A stretch of 62,128 bases of DNA from Natronococcus sp. A-GB7 (GTDB taxonomy: Archaea; Halobacteriota; Halobacteria; Halobacteriales; Natrialbaceae), in NCBI RefSeq assembly GCF_029688865.1, contig NZ_JARUKV010000029.1, positions 1 to 62,128 on the forward strand, written 5' to 3'. The notes under the pieces were generated by a model, which was given only the letters and a program-made list of their open reading frames with translations, was not told where the DNA came from and ran no database searches. Shown piece after piece: positions 16,149 to 25,522 of this stretch (positions are counted from its first letter, which is position 1; the number at the start of each line of letters is the position of its first letter). A program made the position numbers and the translations under genes.

Positions 16149-17690
16149 TCAGTCCTCGAGATCGGTCTCGGTGCCCGCACGTCGGCGCAGCCACTCGAGG
16201 CCGAGCGCGCCGCCGGCGATCCCGGCACCGGCGGTAAAGCCGGGCATCCCGTCGGTGTCGTCGCCATCGTCCCCGCTCGTCTCGTTGCTTGCGTCGCCGC
16301 CGTTCCCGTCGTCGGTTCCATCGTCGCCGTTTCCGAGCCCACCGTTCTCGTCGCCGTCCGACTGGTTACTGTCGGACTCGTTGCCGACGCCTTCGTCCTC
16401 TTCGGAGTCGTTACCGTCGTCCTCGCCCGGTTCGTACTCCTCGTCGTCGCTTCCGTCATCGGTTTCGTCGCTCTTCTCCTCGTCGCCGCCCTCCTCCCAG
16501 CCGGTCGGGCGGATCGCGACGAGCTCCTGCCCCCGCTGTGCGTAAACCGTTCCGTCCTCGACGGCGAGGAACCCGGCGTCGGCGCCGTCGGTCCAGCGCT
16601 CGCCGTCGTCGAACTCGTACGCCCAGCTCTCGCTGCCGTCCTCGAGGTCGAGTCCGAGGACCGCGTCGTCGTCAGCTCCGGGATCCGGGCTCGAGTGGGT
16701 GACGACGACGGTGTCACCGACGATCACCGGGAGCCCGTACGTGTACGAACCGCTGTGGGTCCACCCGGTCGTCCGCCCGGAGTCGTCGAGCGAAACGGCC
16801 TGGAGATCGTACCGCCCCTGCGTGACCGCCACGCCGTCGTCGATCGACAGCACGTAGGCGTCGGTGAGCTTCTCCTCGGTCTCTCGGCGCTCGGCGTCGA
16901 ACGTGTAGACGCTCTCGAGGCTGTCGTTCTGGACGAGAAGTGTTCCGTCGGCGGCGGCGAGATCGCCCGCACCGGCCTCGACGGGACCGCTCCATCGCGT
17001 CTCGCCCGTCGCGGGCTCGAGTTCGGCCAGCCCGTCCTGCCCGGCACCCTCGAGGGCCACCCAGACCGAGTCGTCCGTCGCGACGACCTGGCTCTGGCGG
17101 GCCTGGAACGCCATCGGCCCGCCGTCGTAGTCGTCGACGTCGACGGACTCGCGCTCCCAGCGAAGCGAGCCGTCGGTCGCATCGAACGCGTACAACGATC
17201 CCTCCGAAAGGACGTACGCGGTCCCGAACGCGACGAGCGGTGCCGACACCGAGCCGTCGCCGACGGACGTCGACCACTCCTCGCTCCCGGTCGCCGCCTC
17301 GAGCGCGACCAGTCCCTCGCCGCCGACGTAGACGGTGTCGTCCGCGACGGTCACGTTCTGACTCTGCCCGTCGATCTCCGTCTCCCACTCGAGCGAGCCG
17401 TCCGCCGCGTCAAGCGCGCGGATCTCGTCACCAGCGAGGTAGACGGTTCCGTCGACGACGGCGGGTTCGCCACCTCCCTCGTTTCGCCAGGCGACGGTAT
17501 CTGGCGTCTCGAGTGCGTTCGCGTCCGCGCGACGGGCGTTCCCGGGGCCGCCGCCGACCGACGACCAGCCGTCGCTCTCCGCCACCGTCGGCAGGTCGTC
17601 GGTGCGCTTTGGCTTCGCCGTCGCGACACCCGTTCCGACCGCGATGATCGCGCCGGTTGCGAGCACGGATCGCCGATTCCAGTTTTCCAT
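16149..17690 (-). CDS. Tat-exported PQQ-type beta-propeller with PGF-CTERM-like tail (paralogue 3)
   Basis: 513 aa from ATG 17690, chosen because it places NRRSVLATGAIIAVGTGVAT at the N-terminus. Propeller blades occupy residues about 45-395 (e.g. DDTVYVGGEGLVALEAATGS; AFGTAYVLSEGSLYAFDATD). Residues 400-480 are a shorter Gly/Asp/Asn/Glu linker, and the tail is MPGFTAGAGIAGGALGLEWL plus RRR. Among the three paralogues this has the shortest linker. Expected to be exported folded and then processed by an archaeosortase. No obvious operon partner. Confidence 0.88.
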   Translation of the reverse strand: MENWNRRSVLATGAIIAVGTGVATAKPKRTDDLPTVAESDGWSSVGGGPGNARRADANALETPDTVAWRNEGGGEPAVVDGTVYLAGDEIRALDAADGSLEWETEIDGQSQNVTVADDTVYVGGEGLVALEAATGSEEWSTSVGDGSVSAPLVAFGTAYVLSEGSLYAFDATDGSLRWERESVDVDDYDGGPMAFQARQSQVVATDDSVWVALEGAGQDGLAELEPATGETRWSGPVEAGAGDLAAADGTLLVQNDSLESVYTFDAERRETEEKLTDAYVLSIDDGVAVTQGRYDLQAVSLDDSGRTTGWTHSGSYTYGLPVIVGDTVVVTHSSPDPGADDDAVLGLDLEDGSESWAYEFDDGERWTDGADAGFLAVEDGTVYAQRGQELVAIRPTGWEEGGDEEKSDETDDGSDDEEYEPGEDDGNDSEEDEGVGNESDSNQSDGDENGGLGNGDDGTDDGNGGDASNETSGDDGDDTDGMPGFTAGAGIAGGALGLEWLRRRAGTETDLED

Positions 17691-17980
17691 ACTCGCTTCG
17701 ATCCGGAGCAGACGCATTACTATCGGCCAAGTATGTAAAATTCCCTTACTCTACAACAGTCTTAACAATGTCCTCATCGTCGCTCGCGTACGGCCGCGAG
17801 CTCGAGGGCAGGCCCGTAGGCGCCGTCAGCTCCCGGGAGAGGGCGATCACTCCGTCACGTCGATCGATCGACGGACGGACGCGATCTCAACTGAGGGGAG
17901 ACCTGTCGTCAGGGCGAACGGTCGATCCTGGGTCGTGCGCGCTCGAGCGACGTCTCCGGCGTTAACTAACGGGTAAGCTC

Positions 17981-18682
17981 TCACCACGGAATCGGCATCA
18001 GCCCGATCGTCAGCGTGAGTCCCCAGGCGTTGACGAGTAGATGCATCACCCACGGGGCGACGAGGCTGTCGTACCACAACCGAAGCGCCGTCAGTACGAC
18101 GCCGAGCGCCCCAGTGACGGCGATGCTAACCGCGCCAGCCATGAAGACGTGAACGAACGCGAACAGCGCGATCGACAGGAGGCTCGCGGTCACAACGCCG
18201 TACCCGCGTGCGAGGAAGTGGCCCAGAACCAGCCCGCGGAACAGGATCTCTTCGGCAACTGGGGCGATCACGATCGATGTCAGAACCAGCGCCGTGATCC
18301 CGGCGGTGCTCGTCACCGGAGCGCGAGCGTGCGGGTCGAGGCCGACCGTCGTCGCGGCGACGTTCCCGACGATGACGATCGCGATCCCGACGGCGGTAGC
18401 CACTACCGCGACGCCAAGTTCCCGCGGTGCCGGGGAACGGACGACCGCAGCCGCCCGCCAGGTCGACCGGTCCCACCGCCAGTACAGTCCGGTGACGACG
18501 GCGACGTACGCGGCGCCGAGTGGCACCAGCAACACCCAGTCCGGCCAGCCCGGATCCGAACCCTGGTGAGCGGCGATCCCGACGGTCATCACGAGCACGA
18601 CAGTCAGGATCGGGACCAACGGGAGGAGGATCGTGTGGAGAAGCGAGCAGCCTGCCAGCGGTGCGACCGGTTCGAACGGCAA
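17981..18682 (-). CDS. CPBP-family intramembrane metalloprotease
   Basis: 233 aa, about seven transmembrane segments. The CPBP/Abi signature is complete: EEILFRGLVLGHFL (Glu-Glu-x3-Arg) and FAFVHVFMAG (Phe-x3-His), followed by a last helix LVAPWVMHLLVNAWGL with the conserved His/Asn. Such proteins resemble CAAX prenyl endopeptidases; archaeal substrates are mostly unknown. It stands alone, on the strand opposite the next membrane protein. The start at 18682 is provisional. Confidence 0.88.
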   Translation of the reverse strand: MPFEPVAPLAGCSLLHTILLPLVPILTVVLVMTVGIAAHQGSDPGWPDWVLLVPLGAAYVAVVTGLYWRWDRSTWRAAAVVRSPAPRELGVAVVATAVGIAIVIVGNVAATTVGLDPHARAPVTSTAGITALVLTSIVIAPVAEEILFRGLVLGHFLARGYGVVTASLLSIALFAFVHVFMAGAVSIAVTGALGVVLTALRLWYDSLVAPWVMHLLVNAWGLTLTIGLMPIPW

Positions 18683-18793
18683 AGTGGTTAGATCCGCGCC
18701 GGCTGAGAGCTGGATACGGCTATCGACCGTTCGGAGACGGATGGGAGCCGGAGTCGGAATCGTTAACTCGGTACCGCGACCGCGTACAGTCGG

Positions 18794-20407
18794 ATGGTCC
18801 GTCGGCGACTCGCGGTCGTGACCCTCACCGTCTTCGCGGTCGCGTTCGCGGTTCGGATGGCGCCGACGGTGTGGACGCCGTACCCGTTCAATCCGGACGG
18901 ATTCGTGTTCGCTGCCCAGGCCCGCGACAGTATCGCGGCCGGCTCGCTCGTCGAAACGGTCGAGCCGTACGGCTACACGTTTCCGACCCTACTCTCGATC
19001 GTCGCGCTCGTCACGGCCGTTGGACCGCTGTGGATCGCGCAGCCGACCATCGCGTTCGTCGGCGCCGTTCCGTCGGTGATCGCGGCGGTGCTGACCTGGC
19101 AGATCGCCGACCGACGCGGGACCGACCCCTCGGTGACCGCCGTCGCGTCGCTGGCGGCCGGGACGACCCTCGCACTCGAGGGCGTGTTCCTCCGGCGTAC
19201 GGTGGCCGTGAGCTACGAGGTCCTGGGCATCCTGTTCGTTCCGCTGGTCGCGATCGCGGCGTACCGCTTCTTCCGAACCGAGCGGCGGCGCTGGGGGGTC
19301 GTGACGGGCGCGTTCGTGCTCGTGCTCCCGATCACGCACCACCTGAGCGCGATCGTGGCCGCGCTGACGCTGACGGCCGTCTGCGTCCTGGCCGGACTGG
19401 AAACCTGGCGTCGCCGGGCGCTCAGTGTGGCCCTTCTCGTCGTCGTGTGGGCCTACGTCGGCGCGTACTACTGGATCGTCGACCCGTCGTACACGGGCGA
19501 ACCCGTCGAGCAGTACGGGCTGTTCGTCGCCTGGATCGTGTTGCTGTGTGCGCTCGCGTACTGGCTGTCGACCGCGGCCCCGGCCGTCACTCGCGGGACG
19601 CTCGGCGGCGGATTGCTGTTCGGGTTCGCGGTCGTGGTCGCGGACGCCGTCTGGGGCGTGTTTCCGGGGACGATGGCGCCGCCGTCGCTGTTGCTCGGCC
19701 TCCTCGCGCCGCTGGTCGTGCTCGCCGCGCTCGGAAGCTGGGGCGTTCCGAACGCGACCGGCCCACGCGGGCCTCGAGCGGTCGTCCTGGCGTTGCTGCT
19801 CGCCCCGCTCGTCTGGGTCGGGTTCTCGCTCACCAGGGGCGTCGATCCGGCCATCGAGATCTTCGTCCAGCGCGGCCAGACGTTCGCCCACCTCGCCGTC
19901 GTCGTCAGCGCCGGTATCGGAATCGTCGATCTCGCCGGCCGTACGACGCCTCGAGCGCGGCGAACGGTCGCCGTCTCGCTCGCGGTCGTTCTCTGCCTGT
20001 GTGCGCTGGCCTCGCTCCCGATCGCGTTCGTCGGGCTCGAGGCGCTGTCCTACCAGGGGACGACGACGAGCGAGGAGTTCGCGGCCGCGACGTTCGCGAC
20101 GACGACGCTGGGTGCCGAGTGGACGAGCGACGATCACCTCACCAGGATCGCCGGAAACTACTACGAAGCCGGTGGGTCGTCCCAGCCGGCCGCGGACTGG
20201 CTACGAGAGGGCGGCGGCGAACTGCACTGTTCGACGGCCCTGCAGTCGTCGTGGCAGACCGTCGGCGCCCAGCAGTATCCGGGGGCGCCGGTTACGATCC
20301 CGCAGCCGGCGTACGACGCGGCGATCGACGGCGGACACGCGATCTACGCGACGACCGGGAGCGACCCGGTGACGATCGTCGTGCCGACGGGGACGCCGGC
20401 CTGCTGA
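18794..20407 (+). CDS. Multi-pass membrane protein, GT-C glycosyltransferase-like
   Basis: 537 aa with about 11-12 predicted membrane helices and a C-terminal extracytoplasmic part (residues about 430-537). The first loop after helix 1 contains NPDGFVFAAQARDSI, an acidic loop where GT-C enzymes keep their catalytic Asp. PITHHLSAIVAALTL and repeated Trp/Tyr-rich loops fit lipid-linked-sugar-dependent transferases. Haloarchaeal relatives are often annotated only as membrane proteins. Role inferred: transfer of a sugar from a dolichol carrier on the outer face. Not certain. Confidence 0.6.
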   Translation: MVRRRLAVVTLTVFAVAFAVRMAPTVWTPYPFNPDGFVFAAQARDSIAAGSLVETVEPYGYTFPTLLSIVALVTAVGPLWIAQPTIAFVGAVPSVIAAVLTWQIADRRGTDPSVTAVASLAAGTTLALEGVFLRRTVAVSYEVLGILFVPLVAIAAYRFFRTERRRWGVVTGAFVLVLPITHHLSAIVAALTLTAVCVLAGLETWRRRALSVALLVVVWAYVGAYYWIVDPSYTGEPVEQYGLFVAWIVLLCALAYWLSTAAPAVTRGTLGGGLLFGFAVVVADAVWGVFPGTMAPPSLLLGLLAPLVVLAALGSWGVPNATGPRGPRAVVLALLLAPLVWVGFSLTRGVDPAIEIFVQRGQTFAHLAVVVSAGIGIVDLAGRTTPRARRTVAVSLAVVLCLCALASLPIAFVGLEALSYQGTTTSEEFAAATFATTTLGAEWTSDDHLTRIAGNYYEAGGSSQPAADWLREGGGELHCSTALQSSWQTVGAQQYPGAPVTIPQPAYDAAIDGGHAIYATTGSDPVTIVVPTGTPAC

Positions 20408-20455
20408 GCCGGCCGAAGCGAACGGCACTCACCGTGACGGTCGAACTCGTCGCAG

Positions 20456-21391
20456 TCAGTCGGCTCGGAGCCCGTCGGCGAGATCCGCGGCGACGTCGGC
20501 GATAGCCTCGCGAGTGCGATCGACGTCGCGCATCGTCATGAACCCGTGGACCATCGCCTCGTAGTTCTCGTAGCGCGTGTCGACGCCGTCGCGAACGAGC
20601 TGTTCGGCGTAGGCCCTCCCGCCGTCACGAAGCGGGTCGAACCCCGCGGTGACGACCGTCGCCGGCGCGACGCCGGAGACGTCGCCGGCGTTCGTCGGGT
20701 CGGCGTAGGGGTTGCGCTCGTGAACGTCGCTCTCGTAGTAACACTCCCGGAACCAGTTCATGTCCTCTGCCTCGAGTACGATCCCCGCGTGTTCTCGCAT
20801 CGAGGGCTGGTCGGGTTCGATCCCGACGCTCGGATAGAGCAGCGCCTGATGGGCGATCTCGGGACCGTCGCGCTCGGCGGCCATAAGCGCGGAGACGGCC
20901 GCGAGGGCCCCGCCGGCGGAGTCACCCGCGACCGCGAGGCGTCCGGTGCCGGCGATCGCGCCCGGATTGGCGGCTACCCACTCGACGGCGGTATAAGCGT
21001 CCTCGACCGCCGCGGGAAACGGGTGTTCGGGAGCGAGTCGGTAGTCGATCGAGAGCACAGCACAGCCGCTCTCGCGCGTGAGCTGGCGGCACAGCCAGTC
21101 GTGCGTGGCGATACTCCCCAGCACGTACCCGCCCCCGTGAAAGAACACGATCGTCGGGAACGGTCCGTCCGCCTCGGGTAGGTAGAGCCGAGCGTCGAGG
21201 TCGTCAGCGGGTCCGGGAATCGTCCTGTCGACCGTTCGTCCCACCCGCGGCGGGTTTCGGTTCTCGACCCACATCGTCGCGCGGGTGACGTACCGGAGGA
21301 GCTTCAGCCCGCGACGGCTGTGCGGTAGCGAAAACCGATTCTGGCGCTCGAGCGCCGCCTTCGCCTGCGGATCGATCCGATCGGCGTGCAT
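20456..21391 (-). CDS. Alpha/beta hydrolase, hormone-sensitive-lipase family
   Basis: 311 aa. The HGGG oxyanion motif (FFHGGGYVLGSI, residue about 85), nucleophile elbow GDSAGG (about 155), catalytic Asp in GFDPLRDGG (about 250) and His in MVHGFMTM (about 280) are all present. Length is typical for HSL-type carboxylesterases. It probably hydrolyses short acyl esters in the cytoplasm; no signal peptide is present. It converges with the GT-C-like gene, with about 50 bases between their ends. Confidence 0.93.
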   Translation of the reverse strand: MHADRIDPQAKAALERQNRFSLPHSRRGLKLLRYVTRATMWVENRNPPRVGRTVDRTIPGPADDLDARLYLPEADGPFPTIVFFHGGGYVLGSIATHDWLCRQLTRESGCAVLSIDYRLAPEHPFPAAVEDAYTAVEWVAANPGAIAGTGRLAVAGDSAGGALAAVSALMAAERDGPEIAHQALLYPSVGIEPDQPSMREHAGIVLEAEDMNWFRECYYESDVHERNPYADPTNAGDVSGVAPATVVTAGFDPLRDGGRAYAEQLVRDGVDTRYENYEAMVHGFMTMRDVDRTREAIADVAADLADGLRAD

Positions 21392-21615
21392 ACCGGATCG
21401 TTCGGCGACTCGACGGAAGGTGTTCCGATTCGGGCGTTCGTGTTCGTCGCCCGGCTCGCCGTCTACGGGCGAGGAACGGCCCGTTCGACACGGGAGCAGC
21501 GCGCGAGCCCGCGGCTCCGACTCGTCTACGAAACGCGTCCGCGCTGCGGTTGGCAGCCTGTTAACTGCGTGTTATCTACGTGTTATCTATAGTAGTGAAA
21601 ACTGAAACTCAAGTT

Positions 21616-22230
21616 ATGAGACAATCAGTGGACTGTTCCCGACGCCAGGCGCTGGGGCTCACCGGTGGAACGGCGATGGCCGCTCTCGCCGCCGGTTGTC
21701 TCGGTGGGACCGAAACGAGCGACGAGAACGGGCGAGCCGACGACGGCAACGAGAGCCAGACCGAGGCGCCCGATAGCGGTAGTGACGACGGCGAGGACTC
21801 GACCGAAGGAGGCGGCGACGACGAAACCGAGACGTCGGGACCGGACGCCGACGCCGGGGACGACGAACGCGGCTCCCACGACGGAAGCGACGCGTGGACC
21901 GACGTCGAGGAGATCGTACTGAGCGCCACGACCGCCGGATGGAAGGGGGTCGAACCGGAACCGATCGCGGGCGAAAAGAACCCGGCGCTCGTGCTCGAGG
22001 CGGGTCGGGAGTACGTCCTCAGCTGGATGAACGAGGACGGCCAACCTCACAACATCGAGATCTGGGACGAGAGCGGCGACCTCGTCGGCGACTACGGGAC
22101 CGATCTGATGGAAACGGAGGGGGCGACTCAGTCCCTCGAGTTCGAGGCGTCGGCGGAGATGGCCGAGTACGTCTGCGAGATCCACGCCGGGTGGCAAAAG
22201 CGCGGTCGGATCGAGATCGAGGACCCCTAA
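21616..22230 (+). CDS. Halocyanin-like cupredoxin lipoprotein, axial ligand altered
   Basis: 204 aa from ATG 21616. Tat motif CSRRQALGLTGG and lipobox LAAGC. Residues 30-105 are an acidic Ser/Thr/Gly spacer. Residues about 115-204 form a blue-copper-type domain: first ligand His in QPHNIEIWDE, then YVCEIHAGWQKRGRIEIE supplying Cys and the second His. Eight residues after Cys, where plastocyanins and halocyanins carry the axial Met, there is Lys in WQKR. Copper binding may persist with three ligands or a Gln ligand. Likely a membrane-attached electron carrier or copper-binding protein. Its stop overlaps that of the convergent ArsR-type gene by four bases. Confidence 0.8.
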   Translation: MRQSVDCSRRQALGLTGGTAMAALAAGCLGGTETSDENGRADDGNESQTEAPDSGSDDGEDSTEGGGDDETETSGPDADAGDDERGSHDGSDAWTDVEEIVLSATTAGWKGVEPEPIAGEKNPALVLEAGREYVLSWMNEDGQPHNIEIWDESGDLVGDYGTDLMETEGATQSLEFEASAEMAEYVCEIHAGWQKRGRIEIEDP

Positions 22231-23147
22231 TCGGGATCGCCCGACGGGTCCGTGCGAACGCGTGCAGTGCTCGAGACTGAGAGCGTTTCGTCGACGGTGA
22301 GCCGGAGTTCGGCGTCCTCGAGGCGATAGGTGACGCGGTACTCGCCGGCGTCGACGCGGTTAGTTCCCCATCGGCCGGCCGTGACGCGCCCGGTGAGTTC
22401 GCGGAAGCCGAACGTCCGGACGTCGACTCCGCGGTCCCAGTGGAACGCGACCGAGGCGGGATGAGAGACGAGCCAGATCGAGGGCGGTCCGTGGATCGAG
22501 CGCCGACACTGCCGGCAGCACCCGACCGCGGTCCACTCGAGGGCGTCGACGGACGCGGCCGATTCCTGCAGTTCGAGTTCGACGGCGCCGCCACAGTCGG
22601 GGCAGGCGTTCTCCCGGAAGCGCCAGTACCGCGTGACCATCCGCGCGGTCGCACTCGAGAGGACGCCCTCGGGATCGCGACCCCGGACCTGAGCGGGCGT
22701 GACGGGAAGCCCGCCCATCCGCCGTTCGCAGTCCTCACACGCCCAGAACAGGAGAAGGTCCTCGACGACCACGCGCAGCGCCTCGGCGTCGCAGATCGGA
22801 CACGGGGTGTCGACCGGGACGGGATCGAAGTCGACGTCGCCGGCGTAGGCGCCCGACAGGACGAGCCGAACGATCGATTCGCCGGCGAACGTGAACGTCC
22901 AGCCGTCGTCGGTGCGCCGGAGGTAGGTGCCGTCGAGCTGCTCGAGGTGGTAGGACAGCTGGGAGGTCGAGTCCACGTCCACCCGGTCGTACACCTCCGA
23001 GAACGCGAGCGCGGGGAAGGGATCGTTCGAGCCCACGTCGGCCCCCTCGAGCGCCCGCGCGAACGCTCGCAGGATCGCGATCCGCGTCGTGTCGGCCAGG
23101 ATTCCGAAGGCCGCGGCGGCGTCCTCGTTTTCGATCATCGGTGCCAT
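22227..23147 (-). CDS. ArsR-type winged-helix regulator with zinc-finger-like region
   Basis: 306 aa. Residues 10-95 are an ArsR/HTH_20 winged helix (AAAAFGILADTTRIAILRAF; STSQLSYHLEQLDGTYLRRT). The middle contains three Cys pairs (CPICD, CEDC, CPDC) plus CCRQC, probably one or two zinc sites. The C-terminal third is a beta-rich domain of unknown role. Transcription factors of this layout are common in haloarchaea. It converges on the cupredoxin gene. Target unknown. Confidence 0.85.
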   Translation of the reverse strand: MAPMIENEDAAAAFGILADTTRIAILRAFARALEGADVGSNDPFPALAFSEVYDRVDVDSTSQLSYHLEQLDGTYLRRTDDGWTFTFAGESIVRLVLSGAYAGDVDFDPVPVDTPCPICDAEALRVVVEDLLLFWACEDCERRMGGLPVTPAQVRGRDPEGVLSSATARMVTRYWRFRENACPDCGGAVELELQESAASVDALEWTAVGCCRQCRRSIHGPPSIWLVSHPASVAFHWDRGVDVRTFGFRELTGRVTAGRWGTNRVDAGEYRVTYRLEDAELRLTVDETLSVSSTARVRTDPSGDPD

Positions 23148-23386
23148 ACCACACGCGAATCGCCTTAGAGGTGGCTACCGACCGCGGCGAACCGGACGAC
23201 GACGAGACTGCCGCCCTCGAGTCGTCGTGTGTTCCAGTGTGGGTACGCCCTCGAGGACGATTCGTCGGGAGCGCCGTGAGCACAGCCCGCAGCTTCGGCT
23301 CGAGCAGCGGTTAGCCGGCAGGACGGCGACCTCTGTGAGGCGAGAAATTTATATTTACACGTGCAAACTACTGAATAGTACAATCC

Positions 23387-25165
23387 GTGATGGGAGGGCT
23401 TTCCGACACGATCGACGTGCTGTACGTCGACAGTGAGGCGGACGCCACGGAGACGGTCACGAGCGCGCTCGAGGGCGAGGACGACCGGCTCGCAGTCGAG
23501 ACGGCGCCGAGCATAGCGGAGGGGGTGGCCCGACTCTCGACCGGACCGATCGACTGCGTCGTTTCGGAGTACGACCTCCCCGACGGAAACGGGCTCGAAC
23601 TGCTGACCAAGGTTCGAGAGGAGTTCCCGGAGCTCCCGTTCGTGCTGTTTACCGGCGACGGCGACGAGGCGATCGCCAGCGAGGCGATTTCGGCCGGCGT
23701 GACCGAGTACGTCCGGAAGGACGAGGGGACGAACCAGTACGTCACGCTGGCGAACCGGATCGGCGAGACGGTGACGGCGTCGACGGCGAGGCGGTTCGAG
23801 CGGGTTACGAGCCACGATCCGCTGGCGATCCTCGAGCGAATCGACGACGCGTTCCTCGCGCTCGACGACGACTGGCGGGTCGTGTACGTTAACGAACGGG
23901 CGAAAGCCGTCTTCGGGAGGTCCGACGAGGAACTGCTCGGAAACTCGCTGTGGGAAACCTTCTCCGAGGCGACGGAGACCCCGTTTTACGACCATTACCG
24001 GGAAGCAAAGGCTGCCAACGAACCCCGAACGATCGAGGAGTACTTCGAACCGTGGGGTCGGTGGTACAGGGAACACATCTATCCGTCGGAGAACGGGCTC
24101 ACCGTTCTCTTCCACGATATTACGGAACAGAAGCGGCGGGAGCGACGCTACAGCGCGGTTTTCGAGAACACCTACCAGTTCACCGGGCTGTTAGAGCCCG
24201 ACGGCACGCTCGCCGAGGCAAACGAGACCGCACTCGAGTTCGGCGGGCTGGAGCGAGACGACGTCGTCGGGAAGAAGATGTGGGAGACGGCGTGGTTCCA
24301 GCACTCCGAGGAGACCCGGGAGCGAGCGCGCGACGCCGTCGAGCGGGCGGCGAACGGCGAGTTCGTTCGGCACAAGCTTCCGGTCAAGGGTGCCGATCGA
24401 GAGGCGATCGTCGACTTCTCCGTGCGACCGCTGACCGACGAACGGGGGACCGTGACGCTTCTCATCCCCGAGGGCCGGGACATCACCGAGCTGACGGAAC
24501 GAGAGCAGGCGCTGCAACGACAGCGCGACCGACTCGACGAGTTCGCGGGCGTCGTGAGTCACGACCTCCGAAACCCGCTGAACGTCGCGACGGGACGGCT
24601 CGAGCTCGCTCGAGAGGAGTGTGTCAGCGAGCACCTCGACGAGATCGAGACCGCCCTCGATCGGATCGATCGGATCACCGAGGACGTGCTCTGGCTGGCG
24701 CGCGAGGGACGCGACATCGGCTCCCGGGACGCCGTTCGGCTCCGCGACGCCGTCGACGCCGCCTGGGAGCTCGTTGCCGACGGAACCGACCGAGCGGAGC
24801 TTCGCTACGACGACGACCTCGCCTCGGCGACGGTCGAGGCCGACGACGACCGGTTCCAGCAGCTCCTCGAGAACCTGCTCCGGAACGCCATCGACCACGG
24901 CGGCGAGGACGTGACCGTCACCGTCGGAACGACCGATCGGGGGTTCTACCTCGAGGACGACGGCCCGGGAATACCCGAAAGCCGGCGCGAGGACGTGTTC
25001 GCCGGCGGGTACTCGACGAGCGACGACGGAACCGGGTTCGGGCTGCGGATCGTCGAGCGGATCGCCGACGCCCACGGCTGGGACGTTCGGCTCGGCGACG
25101 ATTCGGACGGCGCTCGGTTCGACATCCTGTGTGACGTCGACAGCCTTCACTCCGTCCGAAACTGA
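23387..25165 (+). CDS. Hybrid REC-PAS-PAS histidine kinase with Asp-to-Glu receiver
   Basis: 592 aa, soluble. Residues 10-125 are a receiver domain (VLFTGDGDE and YVRKDEG conserved), but the phosphoacceptor position in CVVSEYDLPDGNG (residue 61) is Glu instead of Asp, so normal phosphorylation there is not expected. Two PAS domains follow (about 140-255 and 265-380). The HisKA box is EFAGVVSHDLRNPLN with His at about residue 392, and the HATPase has NLLRNAIDHGG, EDDGPGIP and GTGFGLRIVERIADAHGW. The kinase core looks complete. Cytoplasmic signal sensing by PAS and phosphotransfer to an unlinked regulator are inferred. An upstream AT-rich stretch (TATATTTACA) probably carries the promoter. Confidence 0.9.
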   Translation: MMGGLSDTIDVLYVDSEADATETVTSALEGEDDRLAVETAPSIAEGVARLSTGPIDCVVSEYDLPDGNGLELLTKVREEFPELPFVLFTGDGDEAIASEAISAGVTEYVRKDEGTNQYVTLANRIGETVTASTARRFERVTSHDPLAILERIDDAFLALDDDWRVVYVNERAKAVFGRSDEELLGNSLWETFSEATETPFYDHYREAKAANEPRTIEEYFEPWGRWYREHIYPSENGLTVLFHDITEQKRRERRYSAVFENTYQFTGLLEPDGTLAEANETALEFGGLERDDVVGKKMWETAWFQHSEETRERARDAVERAANGEFVRHKLPVKGADREAIVDFSVRPLTDERGTVTLLIPEGRDITELTEREQALQRQRDRLDEFAGVVSHDLRNPLNVATGRLELAREECVSEHLDEIETALDRIDRITEDVLWLAREGRDIGSRDAVRLRDAVDAAWELVADGTDRAELRYDDDLASATVEADDDRFQQLLENLLRNAIDHGGEDVTVTVGTTDRGFYLEDDGPGIPESRREDVFAGGYSTSDDGTGFGLRIVERIADAHGWDVRLGDDSDGARFDILCDVDSLHSVRN

Positions 25166-25522
25166 GCTCTCGGGTGCGTCGGGCGTTCGACGTGCATGGG
25201 GGAGTTCGCCCGCGCTGCTCCCGTCCGTGAGAACGTCGTCGTCGTGAGCGCGGACGCTCGCGGCTCGCCGATTCCGGCGACGACCCACCCCCGAGTTCTC
25301 GCCCGCGCGGAACGGATCTCGAGGGGTCATTCCCGTTTCCGAACACAAATCCGATTGAGCGATTGGGGGCGTCGAACGCGTTGCGACGGTGATTCGACCG
25401 AATCTGGACCGCGAACGCCCCGCAACGCTCAAGAATCGTTTTGAAGCGCACCTGGTATTATATCAAATTCTCGATAATACTTATGGTGGGTCGTGGCGAC
25501 GGTTCGCGTAGGGGTGAACGGA
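25166..25522. other. Intergenic, no gene seen
   Basis: No supportable gene in 357 bases. An AT-rich tract at about 25455-25487 is the probable promoter of the methyltransferase gene. Confidence 0.45.

Noticed and set aside
16171-16545. Ser/Pro-rich frame opposite propeller paralogue 3
   Set aside because: Reverse reading of the acidic linker.
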